DNA from: an uncultured Pelagibacteraceae bacterium
GTDB lineage: Bacteria > Pseudomonadota > Alphaproteobacteria > Pelagibacterales > Pelagibacteraceae
Reading direction: 5' to 3'
NCBI GenBank assembly: GCA_902519945.1
Contig: CABYLY010000003.1
Coordinates: 1-64,000, forward strand
Length of the DNA: 64,000 nucleotides
The notes under the pieces: model-generated
Databases searched by the model: none
What the model was told of the DNA's origin: nothing
The model's input: only the letters and a program-made list of their open reading frames with translations
Part shown: positions 21,460 through 29,610 of the stretch, piece after piece
How positions within the stretch are numbered: position 1 is the first letter of the stretch
Layout: every line of letters begins with the position of its first letter
Translations under genes and position numbers: made by a program

Positions 21460-21982
21460 CGGCGTGGACTTTTTCATCTTTTTCATGCTTTTCTTGAGCA
21501 GCAATAGTATACTTAGCTACTGGTCTGGCCATTAGTCTTTTTAACCCAATTGGTTCCGCAGTGTCTAAACAATAACCATAAGTATCCTCTCTTATTCTTG
21601 CAAGCGCCTTATCAATTTCAGAAATTAACTTTATTTGTCGATTAATTGCTTTCATTTCCACATTTTTATCTGTGTATGAATTAGCCTGATCAACAATATC
21701 AGCAGAAATACTATTATCATCCATACTACCGTTATATAAAGCTTCATTATTTGATTTGACCAACTCTTTCTTCCATTCTTGAAGTTTAATCCTAAAAAAT
21801 ACTTTATGTTTTTCACACATGTATTTTTCAGTGTCTTTTGGAATATAGGTTTTCGAAATTTTTATAGGTGATTTAGTAGCCTCTTTTATTTTGGGCTTAC
21901 TAGAGACTTTAGTTTTTGGTTTACTAACAACTTTCGTTTTAGTTTTAGCCCCTTTTTTTTTTGCTTTACTAGTTTTAGGCAT
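21452..21982 (-). CDS. dksA: DksA/TraR-family RNA polymerase-binding regulator
   Basis: DksA binds the RNA polymerase secondary channel and, with ppGpp, resets transcription of stable RNA and amino acid genes. Of 176 residues, the first 50 or so are a lysine/alanine/serine-rich extension with repeated KPKTKV-like units. The coiled coil follows (about 55-135), then the globular end YGYCLDTAEPIGLKRLMARPVAKYTIAAQEKHE. Only one of the four canonical zinc-finger cysteines remains (GYCxxT; the second pair is replaced), as described for some alphaproteobacterial DksA proteins that work without zinc. Two tiny ORFs overlap its 3' end. It is divergent from the GT39 gene. Confidence 0.92.
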   Translation of the reverse strand: MPKTSKAKKKGAKTKTKVVSKPKTKVSSKPKIKEATKSPIKISKTYIPKDTEKYMCEKHKVFFRIKLQEWKKELVKSNNEALYNGSMDDNSISADIVDQANSYTDKNVEMKAINRQIKLISEIDKALARIREDTYGYCLDTAEPIGLKRLMARPVAKYTIAAQEKHEKDEKVHADD

Positions 21983-22061
21983 GTTTTAAAATTAAATGCG
22001 AGGCAGTATATTCAGCAAAATAGGGGTGTCAAGTAACCTTAATTATTGTAAATATTTACTT

Positions 22062-23384
22062 ATGAACGTAACAAACAAAAATATAAATAATATTTTTTTT
22101 ATTTTTGTTATATCACATTTAATTATTTGGACGTTGACTCCATCATTAACAAATAAAAATTTACCTCTGGACACAATTGAAGCTTTAGCTTGGGGAAGTA
22201 ATTTAGATTGGGGTTTTAATAAACATCCACCCATGAGTGCTTTTTTTACTGAAGTTCTTTTTCAAATCTTTGGTTCTCAAGATTGGGTTTATTATTTATT
22301 AAGTCAAATATTTGTGATAATCGCTTTTTATTACGTATTTAAATTTGCTTTTGAAATTTTTAGAGATTTAAAATTAAGTTTAATTTCTGTTTTATTATTA
22401 GTTTCTATCTATTTCTATAATTTCACCACTCCCGAATTTAATGTAAATGTTTGCCAATTACCATTTTGGTCATTAGTTGTTTATTATTCATGGAAAATTT
22501 ATTCGTCTCAGGAAATAAAATTTTCAGATTGTTTTCTAGTTGGCTTATTTAGTGCTATTGGCTTTTTATCTAAATACTTGTTTCTCTACCTTTTGGTATC
22601 AATAGATTTATTGTTCATTTATTTAATTTTTTTTAAAAAAACAAAAAAATTTGATTTTAAATATTTGATAACAATTGAAGTCTTTATAGTTTTACTGGTT
22701 CCCCATTTAATCTGGCTCTTTAACAATGATTTTATAACTATAACGTATGGGCTAAATCGAACAGGGTTAGAAAGTTCAAGTATTTTAGATCACATTAGTA
22801 ATTCAGTATTATTTTTATCAAAACAAATTGGAATACTGATTCCCTTCTTCTTTTTGATTTGGTTACTCGTTAAAAAGATAAAATTTAAACTCAATATAAA
22901 AGATAAAAAATTGATGTTTTTACTGTTTATTAATTTTATGCCTATCATTTTAATGTTTTTGACATCATTGATTACTGGTTCAAAAATTAGAACGATGTGG
23001 ATGACGCCTTTTTATTTATTTTTTGGAGTGTTATTTTTATATCTTCTAAAATCACAAATTAATTTAAAAAAAATTAATTCATTTCTTTATGGATTTCTTT
23101 TTCTATTTTTTTTATCACCTGTTCTTTATTCTTATATCTCATTATCACAGACGGATAAAAGAACCGATTATCCAGGAAAAGAAATTTCAATCAAAATTCA
23201 ATACGTTTGGGATCAAGATTTTGATAAAGAAATTCAATTTGTAACTGGTGATGAATGGAAAGCAGGAAACCTTTCATATCACTTAAAATCTAGACCAAAG
23301 TGGGAGGGGTTGAATAATAAAGAGATGCTAAATAACTCATCGCAGTTCATTTGTGTAGGCGATGTTTGTTTGGGAAGATATTGA
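22062..23384 (+). CDS. GT39/ArnT-like lipid-linked sugar transferase, membrane protein
   Basis: An integral membrane glycosyltransferase-C enzyme that transfers a sugar from a polyprenyl-phosphate donor to an envelope acceptor. The track starts at 21996 in the dksA promoter region; ATG 22062 (MNVTNKNINN) directly before the first helix is preferred, giving 440 residues. The first periplasmic loop carries LDTIEALAWGSNLDWGFNKHPPMSAFF, matching the PMT/GT39 catalytic Asp-Glu and KHPP pattern. About eleven hydrophobic helices follow, then a soluble C-terminus (QFVTGDEWKAGNLSYHL). A GT2 gene 8 bases downstream probably makes its lipid-linked donor. The acceptor is unknown. Confidence 0.78.
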   Translation: MNVTNKNINNIFFIFVISHLIIWTLTPSLTNKNLPLDTIEALAWGSNLDWGFNKHPPMSAFFTEVLFQIFGSQDWVYYLLSQIFVIIAFYYVFKFAFEIFRDLKLSLISVLLLVSIYFYNFTTPEFNVNVCQLPFWSLVVYYSWKIYSSQEIKFSDCFLVGLFSAIGFLSKYLFLYLLVSIDLLFIYLIFFKKTKKFDFKYLITIEVFIVLLVPHLIWLFNNDFITITYGLNRTGLESSSILDHISNSVLFLSKQIGILIPFFFLIWLLVKKIKFKLNIKDKKLMFLLFINFMPIILMFLTSLITGSKIRTMWMTPFYLFFGVLFLYLLKSQINLKKINSFLYGFLFLFFLSPVLYSYISLSQTDKRTDYPGKEISIKIQYVWDQDFDKEIQFVTGDEWKAGNLSYHLKSRPKWEGLNNKEMLNNSSQFICVGDVCLGRY

Positions 23385-23392
23385 TATTTTGA

Positions 23393-24262
23393 ATGAAAAT
23401 TAAAATTTTAATACCTGTTTATAACGACTGGCAATCTGCTTCTAAATTGCTGGACGAAATTGATAATAATATTTCGGATTTGAACCACGAAATTTCTGTG
23501 ATTATTATCAATGACTGCTCAACACACGATCGTCAAGAGGAGCAAAAAGATTTTAACAATCTACATTCAATTAAAATTCTAAACATGAAAATTAATCAAG
23601 GTCACGCTCGATGTATTGCAACTGGACTGAAATATATCTTTGAAAAAGAAGACTTTAATTATGTAATTCCAATGGATGGAGATGGAGAGGACAGACCAGA
23701 GGAAATTAAAGAATTTATCAATCAAATTGATAATTCAAATAATAATCCAATAGTCGGCGAAAGAGTGAAAAGATCTGAAAAATTAATTTTTAAAATTTGC
23801 TATCAATTACATAAATTAATCACACTAACTTTTACTGGTAAATCAATAAAATTTGGAAACTATACATGCCTACCAAAAAGCACAGTTGAAAAAATGATCA
23901 AAGAAAAAGCTACGTGGAATAGTTTTTCTGGATCTCTTAAAAAAATTGAAAACAATTTATTGCCAATACCATCTATAAGAGGCAGTAGATATTTTGGTCC
24001 ATCGAAAATGAGTTTTTTCAATCTGATAAGGCATTCGCTTTCAATCATGAGTGTTTTTAGAAAAACGTTTTTAATTCGTTCAGGTTTGTTTATCATCTTA
24101 TATATCTTATTTATTAAGAGTAATGCCTCAGTAGTGGCAGCGTTGCCTTTGGTATTTTTATTAATAGCCGTTTACTCAATTTCGAATTTATCTTTAAGAG
24201 AAAATATGGATGAGTTTGATAAAGCTTTATCTAATATAAACGATATAGAAAATATTAAATAA
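23393..24262 (+). CDS. GT2 family glycosyltransferase (polyprenyl-phosphate sugar synthase-like)
   Basis: A 289-residue inverting glycosyltransferase using a nucleotide sugar. The N-terminal GT-A domain shows KILIPVYNDW, VIIINDCSTHDRQE and the metal-binding VIPMDGDGEDRPEE. Two C-terminal hydrophobic segments (LFIILYILFI and VVAALPLVFLLIAVYSI) anchor it, the architecture of dolichol-phosphate mannose synthase or ArnC/GtrB-type enzymes. Paired with the upstream GT39 gene (8-base gap) it suggests a two-step pathway: sugar loaded onto undecaprenyl phosphate inside, then transferred outside. The sugar is not predictable. Confidence 0.82.
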   Translation: MKIKILIPVYNDWQSASKLLDEIDNNISDLNHEISVIIINDCSTHDRQEEQKDFNNLHSIKILNMKINQGHARCIATGLKYIFEKEDFNYVIPMDGDGEDRPEEIKEFINQIDNSNNNPIVGERVKRSEKLIFKICYQLHKLITLTFTGKSIKFGNYTCLPKSTVEKMIKEKATWNSFSGSLKKIENNLLPIPSIRGSRYFGPSKMSFFNLIRHSLSIMSVFRKTFLIRSGLFIILYILFIKSNASVVAALPLVFLLIAVYSISNLSLRENMDEFDKALSNINDIENIK

Positions 24263-24267
24263 GTTTT

Positions 24268-25098
24268 ATGAAAAAAATTTTTGTTACAATTTTTATAAGT
24301 ATAATTTTTTTAGGATCATCGATTTTTCTAAACAGTGTTGATGCAAAAGAAATTACAAATCTTCAATGGAAAAAAAGTGTAGCAAAAGGTAAGAAGCTTA
24401 CTAAGTTTAGAGAAACTGTTACTTCTCCAGCTTTAGGTGAAAAAGCTTGGAAGATAACATTATTACCTAGAGACTGTGGCAGAGATCAAGAAGGCGATTA
24501 TTCCGATTGTACAAATAATGGTAGAGATGCTGTTGTTGGACATGGTGGAGGAGATCGAGCAAGAAGTGAGTATTCTGCAAAACCTAGATATACGGGTGAG
24601 AAGTGGATTTCAGTAAGTATTTTTATTCCAAAAGATTTCAAAACAGTCGAGCCTGTTAGTACTTCTCTTTTTCAGATATATGAATGGGGAAACACCAATC
24701 AACAAAGACATCCTAGGATGATGCTTAGAGTTAAAAGAGGTAATTTAGAGCCCAGATATTTTGCTGTAAATGGAATGGACTCTCAAGGATTGATTTACAA
24801 GCATTTAAAGATTGATGACATGAGGGGTAAGTGGACAACTATTATATTTCATACCAAAATGTCTAAAGATCCAGACAAAGGATTTATCAAGATGTATGTC
24901 GATGACGTCCTTTACAACGATTATAAAGGCAGGACAGGTTATGGCGGCAAATTTTTCAATAAATTTGGAATTTATCATAGTTGGATTAGTAGATGGAAAG
25001 ATGAAGTACATGGAGAATACCCAACACAAGTTGTTTACTATGACAATCTTTTTAGAACTAGCAGTAAAGAAAAGCTTTTAAAATTAATTCAAAATTAA
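24268..25098 (+). CDS. Secreted polysaccharide-lyase-like (heparin lyase I fold) protein
   Basis: A 276-residue protein with a signal peptide (MKKIFVTIFISIIFLGSS...VDA). The mature part resembles the concanavalin-like polysaccharide lyase family (heparin lyase I/Polysacc_lyase type): GGGDRARSEYSAK, EKWISVSIFIPKDF, SLFQIYEWG, PRMMLRVKRG, GKWTTIIFHTKMSKDPDKGFIKMYVDD, FKFGIYHSW-like region and VVYYDNL. In this fold R-S-E segments and a late Tyr/His contribute to binding and catalysis, but lyase activity here is an inference. It follows GT2 by 5 bases, suggesting a shared role in an exported glycan, either its remodelling or its degradation. It ends 4 bases before the umuC 3' end. Confidence 0.65.
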   Translation: MKKIFVTIFISIIFLGSSIFLNSVDAKEITNLQWKKSVAKGKKLTKFRETVTSPALGEKAWKITLLPRDCGRDQEGDYSDCTNNGRDAVVGHGGGDRARSEYSAKPRYTGEKWISVSIFIPKDFKTVEPVSTSLFQIYEWGNTNQQRHPRMMLRVKRGNLEPRYFAVNGMDSQGLIYKHLKIDDMRGKWTTIIFHTKMSKDPDKGFIKMYVDDVLYNDYKGRTGYGGKFFNKFGIYHSWISRWKDEVHGEYPTQVVYYDNLFRTSSKEKLLKLIQN

Positions 25099-25102
25099 TT
25101 TT

Positions 25103-26380
25103 TTAAGCCCTTATCGTTGGCAGACAATAAAAATCAGCTGTATCTATTTTAGAAGAATATTGCCTTCTCATATTCCATTTTTTATGAACCCCAGCACTTG
25201 CAAGACTTAAAGTTGATCTTCCATACCTATAGTTCGTATTATCAATTGATTGCATTAAGCTTTTTATCTTTTCATCTTTCTCTGATGAAAATAAATTTTT
25301 CCTACCATCATCGTTACGCAATCCTGTAAGCATTACACCTGCTTTTTGATAACGGTAACCATTTCTAAATATACTCTCAAGTATTGAAACTGCAGTTTTA
25401 ACAGTTTCAAGGCTACTGTTTGTTGCAATAGGAAAATCAATAGTTTTTGAGTTTGAATAATAACCATAATCTCTTTGAAAAGGACTCGTTCGAACAAAAA
25501 CTGTAATCGCTTTTGCAACTAAAGACTCTGATCTAATTTTTTCAGATGCATTTAAACAGTAGTTTGCAACTGCTTCCTTCAGTTCTTGAAATTTTTCAAT
25601 TCTTTTACCAAATGATCTTGAGACTACACAGCTTTTTCTTTTGGTTTGTGTAGTTTCCAAATCGATACAAGGTATTCCTCTGAGTTCCATTGCAGTCCTA
25701 GAACTTAAAACATTAGAACATTTTTTAATCCAAGTATTAGATTTATTCTTTAGTTGCTTAGCATTATAAATACCGTTTTTTTGATAAAATTTTGTTAACT
25801 GTCTGCCAACACCCCATATATCATTTATTTCAACTTTTTCTAAAATAGGGTCTAAATTTTCTATTCCAATTAAACTTGTTACCCCTGATTGCTTTTTTTT
25901 TGCGATGTGATTTGCAACTTTACTTAAAGTTTTAGTTTTAGCAATTCCGATACTGGTTGGAATACCTGTCCACTGTAAAACTGTTTTTCTAATTTCTCTA
26001 CCGACTTTTTCAACTTCAGAATCTGGAAAATTGGATAAATCTATAAATGCTTCATCAATAGAATATACCTCTATTTCAGCATTAAACCTCTTAAGCGTTC
26101 TCATTACTCTTCTAGATAAATCTCCATATAAAGAATAATTTGATGAAAAAACTTCAACTTTATTTTTAACAATAATATCTTTTGCTTTGAAATAAGGTTC
26201 TCCCATTTTAATACCTAAAGCTTTTGCTTCATTGGATCTAGAAATAATACAACCATCATTATTTGACAGCACAACTACAGGTTTTTTTCTTATTCTTGGA
26301 TTGAATAATCTTTCACATGAAACATAGAAAGAGTTACAATCAACTAAGCCTATTTTTTTAGTACGTTGAATGGATGACAT
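25103..26380 (-). CDS. umuC: Translesion DNA polymerase V catalytic subunit UmuC
   Basis: A Y-family error-prone polymerase acting after heavy DNA damage. The 425-residue protein has the palm motif GLVDCNSFYVSCERLFNP, the catalytic YSIDEAFIDLS, the thumb/HhH region and the little-finger domain, and a C-terminal tail after SLASAGVHKKWNMRRQ (UmuC-specific W..R..S.. block). It overlaps umuD by 23 bases, so both come from the SOS-controlled promoter upstream of umuD. The 5' part MSSIQRTKK precedes the first palm strand; starts further in are unlikely. Confidence 0.94.
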   Translation of the reverse strand: MSSIQRTKKIGLVDCNSFYVSCERLFNPRIRKKPVVVLSNNDGCIISRSNEAKALGIKMGEPYFKAKDIIVKNKVEVFSSNYSLYGDLSRRVMRTLKRFNAEIEVYSIDEAFIDLSNFPDSEVEKVGREIRKTVLQWTGIPTSIGIAKTKTLSKVANHIAKKKQSGVTSLIGIENLDPILEKVEINDIWGVGRQLTKFYQKNGIYNAKQLKNKSNTWIKKCSNVLSSRTAMELRGIPCIDLETTQTKRKSCVVSRSFGKRIEKFQELKEAVANYCLNASEKIRSESLVAKAITVFVRTSPFQRDYGYYSNSKTIDFPIATNSSLETVKTAVSILESIFRNGYRYQKAGVMLTGLRNDDGRKNLFSSEKDEKIKSLMQSIDNTNYRYGRSTLSLASAGVHKKWNMRRQYSSKIDTADFYCLPTIRA

Positions 26381-26753
26381 AAGTCACAACCCCCCAAATA
26401 AAGACATCTTCTTCTTCATTGATTAAAATTCTATTAGAAAAATCTTTAGAGCCTGAGGATAGAAATTTTTTATCTCTTTCTTGAACTAGAGTTTTAACCA
26501 CAAGCTCGTCATGAACATTTGCGATAACAGTTGAGAAGTTTTTTGGCTTTAAACTTTTGTCGACAACTAATAAATCCCCATCATTAATCCCAACATCAAC
26601 CATAGATTTTCCCTGTACTCGGATGATGAAAGTGGCAGGAACATTTTTGATTAAATGCATGTTTAGATCGATATCTTCTTCGATATAATCAGTGGCAGGC
26701 GATGGGAAACCAGCACCAGCTTTATGCAGATAATAAGGAATAGTCAGTTTCAT
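26358..26753 (-). CDS. umuD: UmuD, SOS-cleaved subunit of polymerase V
   Basis: A LexA-like self-cleaving protein; the RecA-stimulated product UmuD' partners UmuC. The 131-residue protein has the cleavage region HKAGAGFPSPATDYIEEDIDL, with an Ala-Gly bond where Escherichia coli has Cys-Gly. The nucleophilic serine lies in RVQGKSMVDVGI and the general-base lysine in DELVVKTLV. The ATG is immediately adjacent to a perfect GTTC-N7-GTTC operator, implying a very short or absent leader and tight LexA repression. lexA itself is not in the window. Confidence 0.93.
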   Translation of the reverse strand: MKLTIPYYLHKAGAGFPSPATDYIEEDIDLNMHLIKNVPATFIIRVQGKSMVDVGINDGDLLVVDKSLKPKNFSTVIANVHDELVVKTLVQERDKKFLSSGSKDFSNRILINEEEDVFIWGVVTYVIHSTY

Positions 26754-26768
26754 GTTCTTGTTTTGTTC
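26754..26768 (-). promoter_or_regulatory. SOS box (LexA operator) of umuDC
   Basis: GTTC-TTGTTTT-GTTC on the plus strand (GAAC-N7-GAAC in the umuD direction) exactly matches the alphaproteobacterial LexA consensus GTTC-N7-GTTC. It abuts the umuD ATG and covers the transcription start expected from the promoter at 26772-26800, so bound LexA would block initiation. Confidence 0.88.
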
Positions 26769-26771
26769 TTA

Positions 26772-26800
26772 TTTGTAGCGCAGTTATACAATGCAGTCAA
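26772..26800 (-). promoter_or_regulatory. umuDC promoter (-35 TTGACT, 17 bp, -10 TACAAA)
   Basis: Reading toward umuD: TTGACT (complement of 26795-26800), a 17-base spacer, TACAAA (complement of 26772-26777). The -35 matches 5 of 6 and the -10 4 of 6 consensus bases. The start point would fall in the SOS box. Confidence 0.6.
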
Positions 26801-26824
26801 TAGGTTGTATTTTGAGTCCGTAAT

Positions 26825-26846
26825 TGAATCAAAACTGAATCAAAAC
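26825..26846. repeat. Two perfect tandem copies of an 11-bp unit
   Basis: TGAATCAAAAC is repeated twice head to tail between the divergent umuD and GFA genes. The 11-bp period is about one helical turn, so it could be an operator for either gene; no factor is recognised. Chance duplication is possible. Confidence 0.5.
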
Positions 26847-26913
26847 GTGAACATCGAAACTATATTTTGTATGCTTGTGGATAACTTCAACCAAGGATAG
26901 TTTAAAACATCAA

Positions 26914-27276
26914 ATGAAAAAACTAATTTGTCATTGCGGAGCGGTTGAAGCAGAAATTAATTTAGATGGAGATTTAGCTAAAGTAATAAAATGTAATTGT
27001 TCTATTTGTAAAAGAAAAGGAGCAATCATGTCGATGGTAAAAAATGAGGATTTTAAAATTGTTAAAGGCAAAGATAAATTAAAACTTTATCAATTTCACT
27101 CTAAAGTGGCTAAACATTATTTTTGCTCTGAATGTGGAATTTACACACATCATAACCCAAGGATCAATCCAGCAATGACAGGGTTTAATGTTGGTTGTAT
27201 TGATGAAATAAATACTTTCGATATGAAAGAAATTCCAGTAAACGATGGTCAAAATCATCCATTGGATAAAAAATAA
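26914..27276 (+). CDS. GFA (glutathione-dependent formaldehyde-activating-like) family protein
   Basis: A small zinc protein of the GFA/Mss4-like fold. The track begins at a TTG (26875); ATG 26914 (MKKLICHCGAVEAEI) is preferred, giving 120 residues. Zinc ligands appear as CHCG, CNCSICKRKG and FCSECGIYTHH, the order found in the GFA family. The founding member was proposed to speed formaldehyde-glutathione adduct formation, but most homologues are uncharacterised, so a role in formaldehyde handling is only a suggestion. It lies 5 bases before the glycerate-kinase-like gene. Confidence 0.82.
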   Translation: MKKLICHCGAVEAEINLDGDLAKVIKCNCSICKRKGAIMSMVKNEDFKIVKGKDKLKLYQFHSKVAKHYFCSECGIYTHHNPRINPAMTGFNVGCIDEINTFDMKEIPVNDGQNHPLDKK

Positions 27277-27281
27277 TTTTC

Positions 27282-28211
27282 ATGCAACAATTCAGCTTAT
27301 GCTTCGGTAAGGTAAAAAAAGATTGTTTAAAGTTCATTAAGTCACAAGAGACAAAAGCCGATAAATTTAAGAACAAAGAGAAAATGATTAAGTCTTTTTT
27401 GGTTCCTCTATGTTTTTGGATAAATAAAAAAGCTGTTAAAAAAAGGCCCTATTTTGTAGGTTTAGCAGGTGGTCAGGGAACAGGCAAAACAACAATAAGT
27501 TCTTTGATAAGGATTATTTTGACTAAATATTTTAAATTAAATGTCTTTAGAATTTCAATAGATGACTTTTATAAAACTAGAAAAGAGCGAATAAGTTTAT
27601 CAAAAAAAGTTCACCCCATGCTTTTAACAAGAGGAGTTCCAGGAACGCATGATATAAATATGATATTAAGTTTTTTTAAAAAGGCGAAAAGTAAAAAATT
27701 TAAAAGATTGAAATTACCTACATTTAACAAAGCTGTAGATGATAGATTTAGTAAAAAAAAATGGTATGATTTGAAAAAAAGACCAGATGTGATTATCTTT
27801 GAGGGATGGTGCGTTGGTGCTAAATCAGAGAACAATATAACTTTAAAAAAAACAATCAATTCAATGGAAAAAGCTAAAGATCAAAAACACATTTGGAGAA
27901 AGCATGTTAACGATCAATTGAAGTCAAAGTATAAAACCTTATATTCCCAGTTAAATTGTTTGATTTATCTAAGGGCTAAAAATTTTAGTTTGCTTCAAAA
28001 GTGGAGATTAAAACAAGAGAGAAAGCTTTGGATTAAAAGTAAAATTAAATCAAACTTAAAAATAATGAGCAGAGGGGATGTGATCAATTTTATGCAAACG
28101 TATCAAAGAATTACACAAAATATGTTTAAATACATGCCCAAGTATGCATCAATAATTTTCAATTTAAATAGTAACCATCAGATTAAATCTGCAGTATATA
28201 AAAAGAAATGA
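27282..28211 (+). CDS. D-glycerate 3-kinase-like P-loop kinase
   Basis: A 309-residue P-loop kinase resembling plant and fungal D-glycerate 3-kinase (GLYK/Tda10). Walker A is GLAGGQGTGKTTISSL (about residue 63-78), followed by RISIDDFYKTRKER, HPMLLTRGVPGTHDINMI, the Walker B-like VIIFEGWCVGA and the lid region LRAKNFSLLQKWRLKQERK. Glycerate phosphorylation would yield 3-phosphoglycerate from C2/photorespiratory-type glycolate metabolism. Uridine or pantothenate kinase activity is less likely because of the RGVPGTHD block. Its stop overlaps the tolC start by 4 bases. Confidence 0.78.
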   Translation: MQQFSLCFGKVKKDCLKFIKSQETKADKFKNKEKMIKSFLVPLCFWINKKAVKKRPYFVGLAGGQGTGKTTISSLIRIILTKYFKLNVFRISIDDFYKTRKERISLSKKVHPMLLTRGVPGTHDINMILSFFKKAKSKKFKRLKLPTFNKAVDDRFSKKKWYDLKKRPDVIIFEGWCVGAKSENNITLKKTINSMEKAKDQKHIWRKHVNDQLKSKYKTLYSQLNCLIYLRAKNFSLLQKWRLKQERKLWIKSKIKSNLKIMSRGDVINFMQTYQRITQNMFKYMPKYASIIFNLNSNHQIKSAVYKKK

Positions 28212-29503
28212 AATTATTTCTAAAAATTTTTTTGATTATTAATTTTTTTACTCTGTCTGTTTTTGCGGAGACTTTAAATTCAGCTTTGAAAAGAGCCTAT
28301 ATTACTAATCCAGAGCTAAATGCAGAGAGAGAAAGTTTGAATATCTCTGAACAAGAGCTTAAAGTTTCAAAAAGTTCCTATCTTCCAACAGTCACTTTAG
28401 AGGGAAGTAGAAGTCAAGAAGATACTGATAAACTCACCAATAGAGATGGTTCAGATGCAACCATCAGTGACGTCGATCCAAAAACAAAATCAGTTACTAT
28501 AACGCAAACTTTAATAGATTTTGGAAGAGGAGCAGAGCTAGCAAAAAGTAAAATCGGGATTGACTTAGCAAAAGCGAAACTTTTAAAAAAAGAACAAGAA
28601 ATTTTGTATAAAGCTGCAGATGCTTATACTGGGTTGATTTCTGCAAGAGAGAAATTTTCTATAAATAGCTCAAATGTTGATTTATTAGAAAGACAAGTAG
28701 AAACAGATAAAATTAGATTAGAAAGAGGAAACATATCTTTATCAGATGTTGCGCAATCAGAGTCATCTTTAGCTGGCGCCAGAGCAAATTTAATTCAAGC
28801 ACAAAATGACCTGTTAACAAGTAAACTGAATTACGAGAATGTGATAGGTCAAATAAATGATATTGAAAGCTTAAATAAAAGTTCAGTTAAAGATTTAAAT
28901 TTACCAAATCAATTAAATGAGGCTATCGAATTATCAAAAAAAAATAATCCTGACTTGATAATTGCAAAACTTGAATATGAACAATCAAAAAAAGATACTA
29001 TTAGTGCTAGATCAGATTTAGCTCCAACTGCTAAATTATCTTTCGACAGATCTAAAACAGAGGATTTAAGTTCATCATTTGATGAGAGGGAAAAAGATGT
29101 ATTAAAAGCCACTGTTACTTGGCCATTTTATTCTGGTGGAAAGAATTATGCAAATTTGAACAAAAATAAAAGTGCAGAATTACAAAAAAGTTTACTTTTT
29201 GAAAATTCTATAAAAAAAAATCAAACAGATGTTGCTAGTGCATGGTCATCTTACCAATCAAACCAAAGCTTATTGAAATCTGTTCAAGCACAAGTTGATG
29301 CAGCGGAAATAGCAAACGAGGGTATTGTTGCAGAATATAATAGTGGTTCAGATAGAACGACTTTAGAGGTGATTCAATCTAACTCCCTACTATTGAATGC
29401 TCAGATTTCTTTAGCTGATTCTGAAAAAAATTATATTTTATCGCAATTCAACCTTTTAAAATCTATTGGATTATTAAACAGCCAATATTTAAAAATTGAG
29501 TAA
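28208..29503 (+). CDS. tolC: TolC-family outer membrane efflux channel
   Basis: The outer membrane channel for type I secretion and tripartite efflux. The 431-residue protein starts with a signal peptide (MKLFLKIFLIINFFTLSVFAE) and the typical ETLNSALKRAYITNPELNAERE. It has the duplicated helical-barrel arrangement: first repeat SVTITQTLIDFGRGAELAKSK, second repeat KATVTWPFYSGGKNYANLNKNK, and AEYNSGSDRTTLEVIQSN near the end. No transporter or adaptor gene is adjacent, as is usual for a shared TolC. It is followed by recA. Confidence 0.92.
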   Translation: MKLFLKIFLIINFFTLSVFAETLNSALKRAYITNPELNAERESLNISEQELKVSKSSYLPTVTLEGSRSQEDTDKLTNRDGSDATISDVDPKTKSVTITQTLIDFGRGAELAKSKIGIDLAKAKLLKKEQEILYKAADAYTGLISAREKFSINSSNVDLLERQVETDKIRLERGNISLSDVAQSESSLAGARANLIQAQNDLLTSKLNYENVIGQINDIESLNKSSVKDLNLPNQLNEAIELSKKNNPDLIIAKLEYEQSKKDTISARSDLAPTAKLSFDRSKTEDLSSSFDEREKDVLKATVTWPFYSGGKNYANLNKNKSAELQKSLLFENSIKKNQTDVASAWSSYQSNQSLLKSVQAQVDAAEIANEGIVAEYNSGSDRTTLEVIQSNSLLLNAQISLADSEKNYILSQFNLLKSIGLLNSQYLKIE

Positions 29504-29536
29504 TTATTAGGTTTTTTCATCAATTTAAATTTAATC

Positions 29537-29564
29537 TTGCCAATGAGAACAAAATGTGTACATT
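29537..29564 (+). promoter_or_regulatory. Putative recA promoter with imperfect SOS box
   Basis: TTGCCA (29537-29542), 16 bases, TACATT (29559-29564). Between them lies GAAC-AAAATGT-GTAC (29547-29561), a 7-of-8 match to the alphaproteobacterial LexA site GAAC-N7-GAAC. Position and gene make SOS control of recA likely, but the operator has one mismatch. Confidence 0.5.
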
Positions 29565-29610
29565 TAATTTATGATTCGAGTGTTAAAAAAATTAAAAAAA
29601 GAGGCTAAAA

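Noticed and set aside
21996-22061. N-terminal extension of the GT39 protein (MRGSIFSKIGVSS...)
   Set aside because: Starts 13 bases from the dksA start codon where promoters are expected; ATG 22062 sits just before the first membrane helix.
26876-26884. TGTGGATAA, a perfect DnaA-box 9-mer upstream of the GFA gene
   Set aside because: A single copy without other origin features; one such 9-mer is expected by chance in about 64 kb read on both strands.
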